In this document: piece by piece, positions 50,361-59,760 of the stretch
Layout of the letters: each line of letters starts with the position of its first letter
Numbering within the stretch: the stretch's first letter is position 1
Source of the DNA: Gigaspora rosea
Lineage: Eukaryota; Glomeromycota; Glomeromycetes; Diversisporales; Gigasporaceae
Reading direction: 5' to 3'
DNA length: 64,000 bases
Assembly (NCBI GenBank): GCA_003550325.1
Contig: QKWP01000509.1
Location: 130,014-194,013 of the forward strand
Program-made: the position numbers and the translations under genes
The notes under the pieces: generated by a model
Databases searched by the model: none
What the model was told of the DNA's origin: nothing
What the model saw: only the letters and a program-made list of their open reading frames with translations

Positions 50361-53300
50361 TTTTTTTTTTTAAATGTTAATGGTGAGACCTTGCTCTTAT
50401 CTTTATTAGATTTAATGGAAAGTTTTTACAAGACTGGAAAATTTTCATTGTTTAAATCTATTGCTAAGACTAAGAACTCAGACATATATAAAAGTTAACT
50501 TAAATACTTATCTGCGGCCTAAACCAACCAGAGTGGCCAAGGCTCACCTAGATTGAGAAATAATATAAAATGTCAGAAGGCTGGGTTGAATATTTGATCC
50601 ATTTGGGAAGCCAGGTTTCTATTTTGCGTATAGAGATCTGGGTTATAGAATTATTATTTTCTTGGTTACTAAATTGATTGTGAGAAGTAGGAGGGTTTAT
50701 TGAGGCCAGTTCAGACGACTGTAAGGGAATTTGTTGGTTTTGGGCTCTGTCTATACAATATGGTATCCAAATGTTTGTATAAATTAATTTGTTTATGTGA
50801 AGTAAAAGTTGTATAGAAAGTGTGTTGGCAGTTTTGTAGGATAAAGTGTACTCAGATAGTATCTGGATTATGTCCAGAGGGATGAGTCCAGACAATGTAG
50901 AGAATATTGAGGGTCTGTTAGGGAAGTGATGTATTTGAAAACTATCAAGATTAAGAATTTGAGTATGAAGCTCTTCTGTTGAGAGTTGAGAGATCTCAAG
51001 TTTGCTAGAACTTAGAATAGTAGATAGGGATTCTTTAATAATGTCTAGTAGAGGTTTAGCTGTTGGGCAGATAGTCCAATGTAGTGCATAGCTAGATCGT
51101 TGGCAGAGATGACAGATGTTTGGGTATAGTGAGTTTCTTTTGTGTAATGTATGTGGTACAGGGAGTTCATCTAGAAGTATCTTAACCTTGAATGATTTAA
51201 GAGTTGAAGAATGAAAACTATTAAAAAAGTCTGAAATTTTTTGGTTATTATTAATATATAGCCATGTAGCTTTCCAGCAAATGTATTGTGTAATATTTGT
51301 CCATTGTTGAAAGCGATTTTGGGATGTCCATAGTGCAAGTATATGAGCATGACATAGTGTTTTGACACTATGTCGTATTGGTAGTTCAATAGGAAAATTG
51401 TCAGTAGAAAGAGTAAATTGGAAGTTGTATATGTTGTCTGGTTCAAAAAGCAGGTATGGTGCAGTATCATGATGTCGTGCTAGGTAATCAGCTTTATTGT
51501 TGAATTCATTATCTTGGTGTGCTGTAACTTTGTGAAGGGTAATAGTAAGTTTGTAAGATTTAATAAGGTTTAGTAAGGTGTTCCAAATTGACCAATAAGG
51601 GGTATTTAAGAACTTTGGTATTTGGGAAATACTAGATAGATTTTCATATTTGGAAATAACAGATTGTGAATCTGTATAAATATGAACAGAGCAATTTCTG
51701 GGAGCTGTGCAGATAGCAGATAAAACTGCTACTAGTTCAGCTTTGTAGGAGCATGGCCAATATTTAATTTGTGCCTGAAAGGTATGTGTAATAGTTTGAT
51801 CAGCTAACTGGGCCCATCCAATTCCCATTGAGCACTGAGAGTTGCCCAGGTCACGGACAGAGCCATTAGTATAAAAGGTTAGTTCAGTTGAACTACTATT
51901 GTTGTATGCTATTGTTTGAAGATTATCAAGTGCTATACTAGGTTGGAATATATTAAGAATTTGAGAAGAGATTGTGATATTTGGTGTAGGTGGAATATGT
52001 ATAGGGTTTCTAATAGCTAGTGAATATATTAAATCTAAATAATTAGCATTTAAATTAATAGATTTGTCAGATGGATTGATTCTGCCAAAAAATTTTGTAG
52101 CATGACTAGTGGGTACTAGTATAGTGCATTTGTTTGTAATGATATTAGAGTTAAGTGAGCAGTTTGTGCATGGATATGTTAGCATAGTTTGGATTGGATA
52201 TAGCTGTGTGGCATGAATTTCAAAGGAGCACTGCCAGTAGGTTATAAGCGTATAGTCAGATGCTGTTGGTTTGCGGCGCGCTTTACCAATTATAATTTGG
52301 TTATTTAGAATAGTAATAAGCCATGGTTTAGCATTTTTGGATGAGGGGTGACCAGTTGTATAACTATAGTAATTGGATTGTGGTAGTTCCAAATATGAAT
52401 ATAAAGTACGTTCATATGAATGGCTTAAAATTTTATCTTCTAGTAAAGTAAACCATGAGGGTATTTTTCCTTTTGGAATTTTATTAAGTCTTGGTGAAAT
52501 ATGTTTCCAGTCGAGAAGGCTGGAGTTGTCAAAGGTTAGAAGTTGATCCAGAAAAAGTAAGTGGTGATGTCGGATTTGCTTTTTAAAAGTTGCATAGTTT
52601 GAGTGTGTTGATAAAAGAGATTCTAAGGAAATGGAACCTTCCTTAATTGTAAAAGGAATATTAGAGTTTGAGTTGGAATTGATTGACCATCCCAGGTGTT
52701 TAAAAAGTTGAATAATTTTAAAGTTGGTAGAGAATCTATTAGGGCCATCTATAATAGGCTTTGGGTGTAAAAGTATACTAATAGGTGACCATAAATTATT
52801 TTGAAGTTGTTGGATACGTATATGAGTTGTTGTTCCAAGTAGATCACTATTATTTAGCCGTTTAGTGAAATTGGAGATATGGTGTTGAAGTTGGATGTCC
52901 CAAATATTTTTAATATTGTATATCTGTGGGTGAAGAAGGGTGCTAGTAGGTATGGTTTTGCATAGTTTAGCCTTATGTTTGACCAAACCAATATGTTGAG
53001 AGAGAATTCCATCGCATACTGATCTACTAAGTATAATATTCTGTAGCCGATATTCGATAGTAGGAATGATTACAGTGTTAATAATATAACGAGCCTGGGT
53101 GTCAGTAATTTGTTTTCTTTTTGCAATATTAATGAGCTGAGCAGATTCTGTTTTTATTAGCTGTATTTGTTGGGTTTGTTTGTTGTCAAGTGTAAACCAG
53201 CATCCAAGAAACTTGAAAGGCTGATGTTTTGGTTGAAGTGGTAAGGGTTGGTTATTGAAGATTGTTGGTGTGTATGTATCTAGTTTGTAATTAGTAGCTA

Positions 53301-56300
53301 AGATAGATTTAGATGGGTTGACTTGAATATTGGCCATGTTATAAAATGATTCTGCTATAGATATAATATTGTTCAATTCTGCTTGTGAAGATGCAACCCA
53401 TAGTGTATCATCCATATAGGCCAGAACTGAACATTTGGCTTTGATCTTGTCAGTAGTTAGATTTTTTAAATTAGTGAACCATGCTGTTTCCATTGTGTAT
53501 CCTGGTGAATTAGAATAGATATAGGTAATTAAGGGATCGTAGTATATTCGCCATAAAAGAGGAGTAATTGTTTCACCTTGGTCAATACCATTATTCACCT
53601 GATATGGTGAGGTAAGACCAAGATTAGTAATAACTCTATTTTGTCTATTTGCCAATAAGTTTGTAAGAATGTTGATGATTTGAGGGGGTAGTGCAAGACG
53701 AGAGAGTGAATGTTCAAAAAGGGTGAAGTTCACAGAGTCATAAGCCTTGCTCATATCCTGAGACAAGAGCCATATTTCCTTGTGATTACAATTTGCGTCT
53801 TCAATAAGATTATTTAAAATATGAATAGGAATAGATGTGCTATTGTTGGGAAGAGCAACGTAATTATAGGGTGATAGTATTGGGTGTTGTGAGAAAACAG
53901 AACTAAGTCTATTAGTGATTATTTTAGTATATAGTTTTCGTATATGTTCTACAAGGCTAATTGGTCGAGTTAGATTTAGATTGCCTTCAAATACTGTTTT
54001 CTTTGGGATAGGGAAGATTCTGCTATGTTTCCATACTTTAGGGATGTCACCGTTTAAAAGGCAGCGATTAAATAAAGCAGTAAGTGCAGTAATGCATGTA
54101 GGGCCAAGATGTTTTATCATTTCATAGCTTATTCCTGTAGGACCACAGGCTTTGCCATTTGGAAGTTTGGAGATTGTTTGATAGACTTCGACTTCTGTTA
54201 TATTGTGGGTAAGAGGAGTATACCACTTAGAGTTAATATGAGTAAGAGGTTGGTAATGTTGATACCAGAAATTGTCAAATAATAGTTGATTAATAGGTCT
54301 GAATGCTGTCCAGTTATAAAAGTGTGCTTGAACATGTTGCTTGATAATATGAGGGTCAGTAATTAGTTGATTGTTAAGTTTGATATTAGTAAAATGGATA
54401 GGGGGTTTGTATCTATCAAGAATACTGTTAATAGCTTGTGTAGGTTTGGAGACCAAGGTTTCACATCTTTTCTCTGATGCCTGGTTAATCTGCTGTCGGA
54501 GAAGAAGAGAGTGCTCCATCTGGTAAGCTTTATAGACCTGCTTCCAGATTTCATAGGCATGCTGAAGCCAGGGCTGGGTATAGTTTTGGTCTAGTGAGGT
54601 AAGTGGGTTGAGATTGCATTTGGTATATGATTTAATAAGTAGAATGTGTGAGTTTATATGTAGTAAGTGTGGGTTAGAGTTGTTTCTAATAACTTTGATT
54701 AGATGGCCAAGCTTCTTGAGTCCATTGTGGAGTGCAGTGCAATGGGGTGTATATTTGTGATTGTAGCTTCGTTTACGAGTAGTTTTATTAGGAATTATTT
54801 GAGTTGCTGCTTGTGTAATACAATGCTGTATATTTTGCCATGTCTTATTAATATTTTCTTGAGTATTAGTTGATAAAGGAATGTTGTACTGTGTAAATAG
54901 CTGGTCTGAGAGTTCAAAAAATTCTATCCACTGGTCAGAAGACATAGCTCTATAATCAAAGATCCTACGGCTAATACCAGTATGGAAGCGAGGGGATTTA
55001 CTAAAGGCATTAGGAAAAGTCCAGGATGTTGTAAGAATAAGATGATCACTTAGTGTACTAGTGCTGCTATTGTCTAAATTGTATGATAAAAGAAATTGAA
55101 TATTGAAAGAGTTAGTCCAAATATAATCAATTCTGCTTTTGTTATGATTGTTTGTCCAGGTATGGTGTGTATTGTTTAAGTGTGCGCCAATATCAAACAT
55201 ATTAGAGCGATGTAGAAAGTTGATAAGTTTAAATTTTGATGAGGAGCTATATATATTGTCCTGTGTATTAAAGTCTCCAAGTATGATAGGGTGTAGGTTG
55301 GATTGTTGTGCCTGTAATATCCAGTTGATTACAGCATTTTGTGTTTGGTTTCTTCTATACATATCTGTAGAGGACAGATATACTGAGATAACATGCAACT
55401 TAATATTGCCTTTAAAGAAGAAATCCAAAGCAACTGCTCCACCTGGATGAGTATGGCAGCTGTGTACATGAGGTTTAAGGTAGTTTCGAATCATGATAGC
55501 TGCTCCTTCTATTGAGCTTTCTGAATTAGCCCAATAATAAGTATATTGATTATTATTGCAAAATGAAAGTTTTGTTTTATGTGAGATTTTGGTTTCAGTA
55601 ATACAAGCAATAGAGATATTATAGTTGGTACAGTAATCCTGCCAACTTTGTCTCTTTGCAGGTATATTAAATCCTCTGACATTGTGGGTGGCAATTGTAA
55701 GATGTAAATCTTTTGTATTAGATTGTTCAAGTAGCTGTACATTGTCATATACGAGGCTGGTTAGATTTGTTGTAGTGGGTATATTGTCAGAGTTAGAGTC
55801 TGTGTGAGATTTGAGTGGAATATGAGCACAATAGTGAAGGTCCTCAAAAGGTAGTAAGGAGTGGTTGTGTAATGGACAAAGTTCACAAGGTACATATATA
55901 TGTGCCTCTTTATAGTCCAAGGATTTATCAGTGTAGATTGAGATTTTGATGAATTTTGGTGAATAGTATGATGGATGGTTTTCTTGTATATAAGTTAGAA
56001 ATGATTCTATAGTTTGTGATGAGTCAAGAGTAGGTAGGTTGTAGAATTGTAAGAATTTGTTGTAACAGGGCATTGAGTAAGAAAGTTGATTTGTAAGTAT
56101 AGATTCTGCCTCAGAGTGAGATGGTGACTTGGGATCTGAAGCAAAAGTTTGTTCTTCTGTAGATACGCTCGCCGTTTTAAGCTCGGTTCTCACAGCTGCA
56201 CAGAATACAGTAGCCTGCTCGGTACGTTGAGTCTGGCCGTCATAACACTGTTCCTCCGCGTAAATGGGCTTTCCTGCCCGCCCACTTACATCATTCTCTT

Positions 56301-56375
56301 TCAAAAGTGGCCCACTATTAGTGGAGGACACAATCATTTTGAAAGTGGCAGTTGCATCCATGTTATCTACAGAAG
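50361..56375 (-). mobile_element. LINE with intact reading frame
   Basis: Boundaries come from a 16-bp direct repeat, catttttacaattttt (50345-50360 and 56376-56391), and an A-tail (poly T at 50361-50371 on the plus strand). A polyadenylation-type AATAAA precedes the tail in the minus-strand 3' UTR (about 50400). The 5' UTR would be only about 14 bases, so the copy may be 5'-truncated or the family may lack an upstream ORF. Domain order endonuclease, reverse transcriptase, RNase H fits the I/Tad side of LINEs. Confidence 0.85.
50548..56361 (-). CDS. LINE polyprotein: APE endonuclease, RT, RNase H
   Basis: 1937 residues from ATG 56361. The frame stays open up to an ATG at 56448, but those 29 extra codons lie in the direct repeat and the host MITE, so I prefer 56361. 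An N-terminal ~220 residues includes a Cys/His cluster (CELCPLHNH). The endonuclease follows with THNVRGFN (225-232), TETK, GDFN (362-365), RIDYIW and SDHLIL. RT has GKACGPTGI, AYDSVNF, NGIDQGETITPLLW and the active-site YMDD (982-985). RNase H has AELVAV and YTDSQS, but the first motif reads YTNGS (N at 1499) where Asp is expected. A C-terminal finger CHLCQRSSYALHWTIC follows. There are no stops or shifts over 5.8 kb, so the copy is young and could still act in reverse transcription. Confidence 0.9.
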   Translation of the reverse strand: MDATATFKMIVSSTNSGPLLKENDVSGRAGKPIYAEEQCYDGQTQRTEQATVFCAAVRTELKTASVSTEEQTFASDPKSPSHSEAESILTNQLSYSMPCYNKFLQFYNLPTLDSSQTIESFLTYIQENHPSYYSPKFIKISIYTDKSLDYKEAHIYVPCELCPLHNHSLLPFEDLHYCAHIPLKSHTDSNSDNIPTTTNLTSLVYDNVQLLEQSNTKDLHLTIATHNVRGFNIPAKRQSWQDYCTNYNISIACITETKISHKTKLSFCNNNQYTYYWANSESSIEGAAIMIRNYLKPHVHSCHTHPGGAVALDFFFKGNIKLHVISVYLSSTDMYRRNQTQNAVINWILQAQQSNLHPIILGDFNTQDNIYSSSSKFKLINFLHRSNMFDIGAHLNNTHHTWTNNHNKSRIDYIWTNSFNIQFLLSYNLDNSSTSTLSDHLILTTSWTFPNAFSKSPRFHTGISRRIFDYRAMSSDQWIEFFELSDQLFTQYNIPLSTNTQENINKTWQNIQHCITQAATQIIPNKTTRKRSYNHKYTPHCTALHNGLKKLGHLIKVIRNNSNPHLLHINSHILLIKSYTKCNLNPLTSLDQNYTQPWLQHAYEIWKQVYKAYQMEHSLLLRQQINQASEKRCETLVSKPTQAINSILDRYKPPIHFTNIKLNNQLITDPHIIKQHVQAHFYNWTAFRPINQLLFDNFWYQHYQPLTHINSKWYTPLTHNITEVEVYQTISKLPNGKACGPTGISYEMIKHLGPTCITALTALFNRCLLNGDIPKVWKHSRIFPIPKKTVFEGNLNLTRPISLVEHIRKLYTKIITNRLSSVFSQHPILSPYNYVALPNNSTSIPIHILNNLIEDANCNHKEIWLLSQDMSKAYDSVNFTLFEHSLSRLALPPQIINILTNLLANRQNRVITNLGLTSPYQVNNGIDQGETITPLLWRIYYDPLITYIYSNSPGYTMETAWFTNLKNLTTDKIKAKCSVLAYMDDTLWVASSQAELNNIISIAESFYNMANIQVNPSKSILATNYKLDTYTPTIFNNQPLPLQPKHQPFKFLGCWFTLDNKQTQQIQLIKTESAQLINIAKRKQITDTQARYIINTVIIPTIEYRLQNIILSRSVCDGILSQHIGLVKHKAKLCKTIPTSTLLHPQIYNIKNIWDIQLQHHISNFTKRLNNSDLLGTTTHIRIQQLQNNLWSPISILLHPKPIIDGPNRFSTNFKIIQLFKHLGWSINSNSNSNIPFTIKEGSISLESLLSTHSNYATFKKQIRHHHLLFLDQLLTFDNSSLLDWKHISPRLNKIPKGKIPSWFTLLEDKILSHSYERTLYSYLELPQSNYYSYTTGHPSSKNAKPWLITILNNQIIIGKARRKPTASDYTLITYWQCSFEIHATQLYPIQTMLTYPCTNCSLNSNIITNKCTILVPTSHATKFFGRINPSDKSINLNANYLDLIYSLAIRNPIHIPPTPNITISSQILNIFQPSIALDNLQTIAYNNSSSTELTFYTNGSVRDLGNSQCSMGIGWAQLADQTITHTFQAQIKYWPCSYKAELVAVLSAICTAPRNCSVHIYTDSQSVISKYENLSSISQIPKFLNTPYWSIWNTLLNLIKSYKLTITLHKVTAHQDNEFNNKADYLARHHDTAPYLLFEPDNIYNFQFTLSTDNFPIELPIRHSVKTLCHAHILALWTSQNRFQQWTNITQYICWKATWLYINNNQKISDFFNSFHSSTLKSFKVKILLDELPVPHTLHKRNSLYPNICHLCQRSSYALHWTICPTAKPLLDIIKESLSTILSSSKLEISQLSTEELHTQILNLDSFQIHHFPNRPSIFSTLSGLIPLDIIQILSEYTLSYKTANTLSIQLLLHINKLIYTNIWIPYCIDRAQNQQIPLQSSELASINPPTSHNQFSNQENNNSITQISIRKIETWLPKWIKYSTQPSDILYYFSI

Positions 56376-56694
56376 CATTTTTACAATTTTTCAAAAATTG
56401 AGTTTTTATTAGATTCATATAAATTTTAACATGATTGACATTTTTCAATTATAAATGAAAGTCGATTTGCATAATAAAAAATAGAGATAATATAAAAGAA
56501 ATATTAAACAAAGTTGACTAAGGCCAAGCACATCACGAGACTACCCGATAGTCACCTGCTACATTTAACCAATCAAAAGTGTGAAATTTGGTTAATCCCG
56601 GATCAGTCCGAAAATCAAAACAAATGGTTAAACTCAATTATCTCAAAATGAGATGAATGTAAAAATGGGCCCTTTTAATAGGGGACACCCCATA

Positions 56695-57639
56695 TTGTCC
56701 TTCAGACTTTAAATGGTTCCCATTTTCCTAGTTATAATGATATATATCTATAATAGTTAATAATAGATATATAATTAATATAAAAACAATTAAAATTTTA
56801 TAATAGAATTAAGTTATATGTGACGCATGTGATATGTCACCTGTAGATCATCTCTGTATCAATAAAGTTTAGTTTTTGTTAGTTTAGGGTTAGGGTGAGC
56901 ACCTAGAGTTTGGAAATATATAGTAACATTGCTCAAGGAAAACTTTTTATTAGAGCATGAAAAGTAGTTGCCTATGCAGATTTTGAGTGATAAGCAATTT
57001 TAGATAAAATGAATGGTTGTTTTGAATTTTTTGATCATGTTACATTACACGAGATCCTGAAATCTGATTGGTTTGAGTGATATATAAGCCATTGTTACTT
57101 ACGTGACAAATAACTTAGTTCTTATAATATAATAAATATTATATATATAATTACAAATTACCAATATTGATATAATATATATATATACAATAATCCAATT
57201 TTATTTATTACTAAAAACTTTTTATTTAATAAAAAAACAAATATATGGGAGTGAGTTAGTAGAAAAGGGCCAAATTTTTTTTAAGTAAAAGTTTCTTGAC
57301 TTTAGGCTTAAATATCTTAACAACTATCTTAAAAAATTTAATAATTTTTTTTTTATTTTAATTCTATATAATTTCAAGATTAAAATAAAAAAATTTTAGC
57401 AAATTTGATTAAATAGTTGTTAAAATATTTTAATTTAAAAATTAAAAAAATTTTACTAAAAATGATTTGTCTCTTTTTTACTGACTCACCACATATGTAT
57501 ATTACATTTACAAAATTTTCTATATCTAGAATCTTTACAACCCAACTATCATTAGCTACAATTATTATAATATAATATCTTTTATTCTTTTCGTTAGCTA
57601 GTAGTAAGAAAATCTTTATATTTTCTAGTTAAACAAAAC
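56695..57639. other. Non-coding stretch
   Basis: AT-rich; no gene recognised. Confidence 0.4.
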
Positions 57640-58809
57640 TTGCAAGAGAAAAAAACAAAGCAAAAAACAATAGAATAAAGAAATAAAAAACAATTAAAAC
57701 TAGAAAACTGGTACTTATCTCAATTACCAGTTCTAGTTCCACTAGCTCTAAATCTCCATTACTGTTCTGATACATGTTTTTTTCTAGTAAAGTGAAATCT
57801 ACAAGAGAAATAAAATATTAGCAAAAAAAATGAAAGAACAAAGAAACAAAAACCAATTGAAACTAGAAAACTGATACTTATCTCAATTACTAGTTTTAGT
57901 TCTACTAGCTTCAAATCTCTATTACTGTTCTAATTCACATTTTTTTTAGTAAAGCAAAACCTACAAGAAAAAAAACATTAGCAAAAAAAATAAAAGAATA
58001 AAGAAACAAAAAACAATTAAAACTAGAAAACTAGTGCTTATCTTAATTACTAGTTCTAGTTCTACTAGCTCCAAATTTCTATTACTATCCTAATTCATGT
58101 TACTTCTGGTGATGCAAAATTTACAAAAAAAAAAAAATATTAGCAAAAGAAAAAAACAAAAAATAATGAAACAAAAAAAATTGAAACCAGAAAACTGGTA
58201 CTTATCTCAATTACCAGTTCTAGTTCTACTGGCTTTGAATCTCCATTACCATCCTAATTCATATTTTTTCTAGTAAAGTGAAACTTACAAGAGAAAAAAC
58301 ATTAGCAAAAAAAAATAAAAGAATGAAGAAAGAAAACACAATTAAAACTAGAAAACTGATATTTATTTCAATTACTAGTTCTAGTTCTACTAGCTCCAAA
58401 TCTCTATTACTATCCTAATTCATGTTTTTTTTTGGTAAAGTGAAACTACAAGAGAAATAAAAACATTAGCAAAAAAAATTAAAAGAATAAAGAAACAAAA
58501 AATAATTAAAATTAGAAAACTAGTACTTATCTCAATTAACAGTTTTAGTTTCACTGGCTTTGAATCTCTGTTACCATTATAATTTATGTTTCTTCTGGTG
58601 AAGCAAAACCTATAAAAGAAAAAAATATTAAAAAAAAAATGAAAGAACAAAGAAACAAAAAACAATTAAAACTAGAAAACTAGTACTTATTTCAATTACT
58701 AGTTCTAGTTCTACTAGCTCTGAATCTCTATTACTGTCCTGATTTATGTTTCTTCTAGTGAAGCAAAACCTACAAGAGAAAAAAAGCATTAGCAAAAAAA
58801 GGTATTTTA

Positions 58810-58999
58810 CAGATCAGTATAATATAGGTGACACCTTCTGCAGATCTGTATAGTATAGGCCAAATTTTTAAATCTATACTATACTGATTCAGTGTAATAT
58901 ATATTAGAGTTAGGGTTAGAAATTATAGCTGATTGGTATAATATAGATTTAAAATTTGGCTATACTATACAGATCTGCTCACCTATACTATTGATCTTC
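58810..58999. mobile_element. TA-flanked MITE in the 162-bp array
   Basis: The ends CAGATCAGTATAATATAGG and (reverse complement) GAAGATCAATAGTATAGG lie between TA dinucleotides. A second inner inverted segment contains agatctgtatagtata. Confidence 0.6.
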
Positions 59000-59117
59000 T
59001 ATAATTTTAGCAAAAAAAAAAACAAAAGAACAGAAAAACAAAAAACAATTGAAACTAGAAACTGGTACTTATCTCAATTACCAGTTCTAGTTTTACCAGC
59101 TCTGAATCTCCATTATC

Positions 59118-59377
59118 TAAGGTTTCTTAAAGTTGAATTGAATCAAATATTAGGCATATTTGAATTGATCGAATCGAATAAACTCTTGATTTGAATTTGA
59201 TTTGATCAAATCAAATCAAATCAAATTTATTTGTAATTTTTATTAAATATTTTCGAATTGAATCAAATATTTTGTCAATTTGAATTTGATTTGATTTGAA
59301 ATTTCTGTATTTGAATTTGATTTGAAATCAAATATTTGATCAAATCAAATCGAATCAAATTGAATTGCGGAACCCTA
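59118..59377. mobile_element. hAT-like MITE with TTTGAAT repeats
   Basis: The ends TAAGGTTTCTTAAAG and (reverse complement) TAGGGTTCCGCAATTC enclose repeated aatttgatttgaaat/aatcaaat motifs. The 8-bp flanks ccattatc (59110-59117) and ccattacc (59378-59385) differ once, and the uninserted array units carry ccattacc there, confirming the boundaries. Confidence 0.8.
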
Positions 59378-59760
59378 CCATTACCATCCTGATTCATATT
59401 TCTTCTGGTAAAGTGAAACCTACAAGAGAAAAAAAATATTAGCAAAAAAAAATAAAAAAACAAAAAAAAACAAAAAACTGTTGAAACTAGAAAACTAGTA
59501 CTTATATTAATTATTAGTTCTAGTTCTACTAGCTCTATTATTGCCCTGATTTATGTTTCTTTTAATGAAGCAAACCCCACAAGAGAAAAAAACCATTAGC
59601 AAAAAAAAAAATAAAACAAAGAAACAAAAAACAATTGAAACTAGAAAACTAATACTTATCTCAATTGCCAGTTCTAGTTTCACCAGCTCTGAACTCCATT
59701 ACTATTCTGATTTACATTTGTTTTGGTAAAGTAAAACCAAAATATTAATAAAGTAAACTA

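Larger units (their letters stand above)
50320..56692. mobile_element. TA-flanked MITE hosting a LINE
   Basis: The left end TGGGGTGTCTCCTATTAAAA and the reverse complement of the right end TGGGGTGTCCCCTATTAAAA continue to agree at about 30 of 32 bases, with TA on each side (50318-50319 and 56693-56694). Without the LINE and one copy of its target repeat the element would be about 342 bases. TA duplication and termini suggest Tc1/mariner or pogo. A one-ended relative starts at 61781. Confidence 0.8.
57640..59760 (-). repeat. Ten-unit ~162-bp tandem array with intron-like units
   Basis: The landmark acttatctcaattac (plus) recurs at about 57713, 57876, 58036, 58200, 58361, 58525, 58685, 59067, 59500 and 59654. 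Spacing is 154-164 except where two MITEs interrupt. On the minus strand each unit has GCTAAT (branch-point consensus), a pyrimidine tract and TCTTGTAG, then about 83 bases that translate to a repeating peptide (FTRRNMNQDGNGDS, then VELELVIEIS). The best donor is GATAA-GTACC, which is weak, and an 83-base exon would not keep frame. It is either an amplified exon-intron unit of a lost gene or a satellite that resembles one. Confidence 0.75.

Noticed and set aside
53915-56412. Several plus-strand frames across the LINE
   Set aside because: Antisense shadows of the long LINE frame.
50320-56692. A new transposon class with terminal inverted repeats and its own reverse transcriptase
   Set aside because: The internal 16-bp direct repeat and A-tail show the LINE inserted into a pre-existing MITE; kept only as a possible cargo composite.
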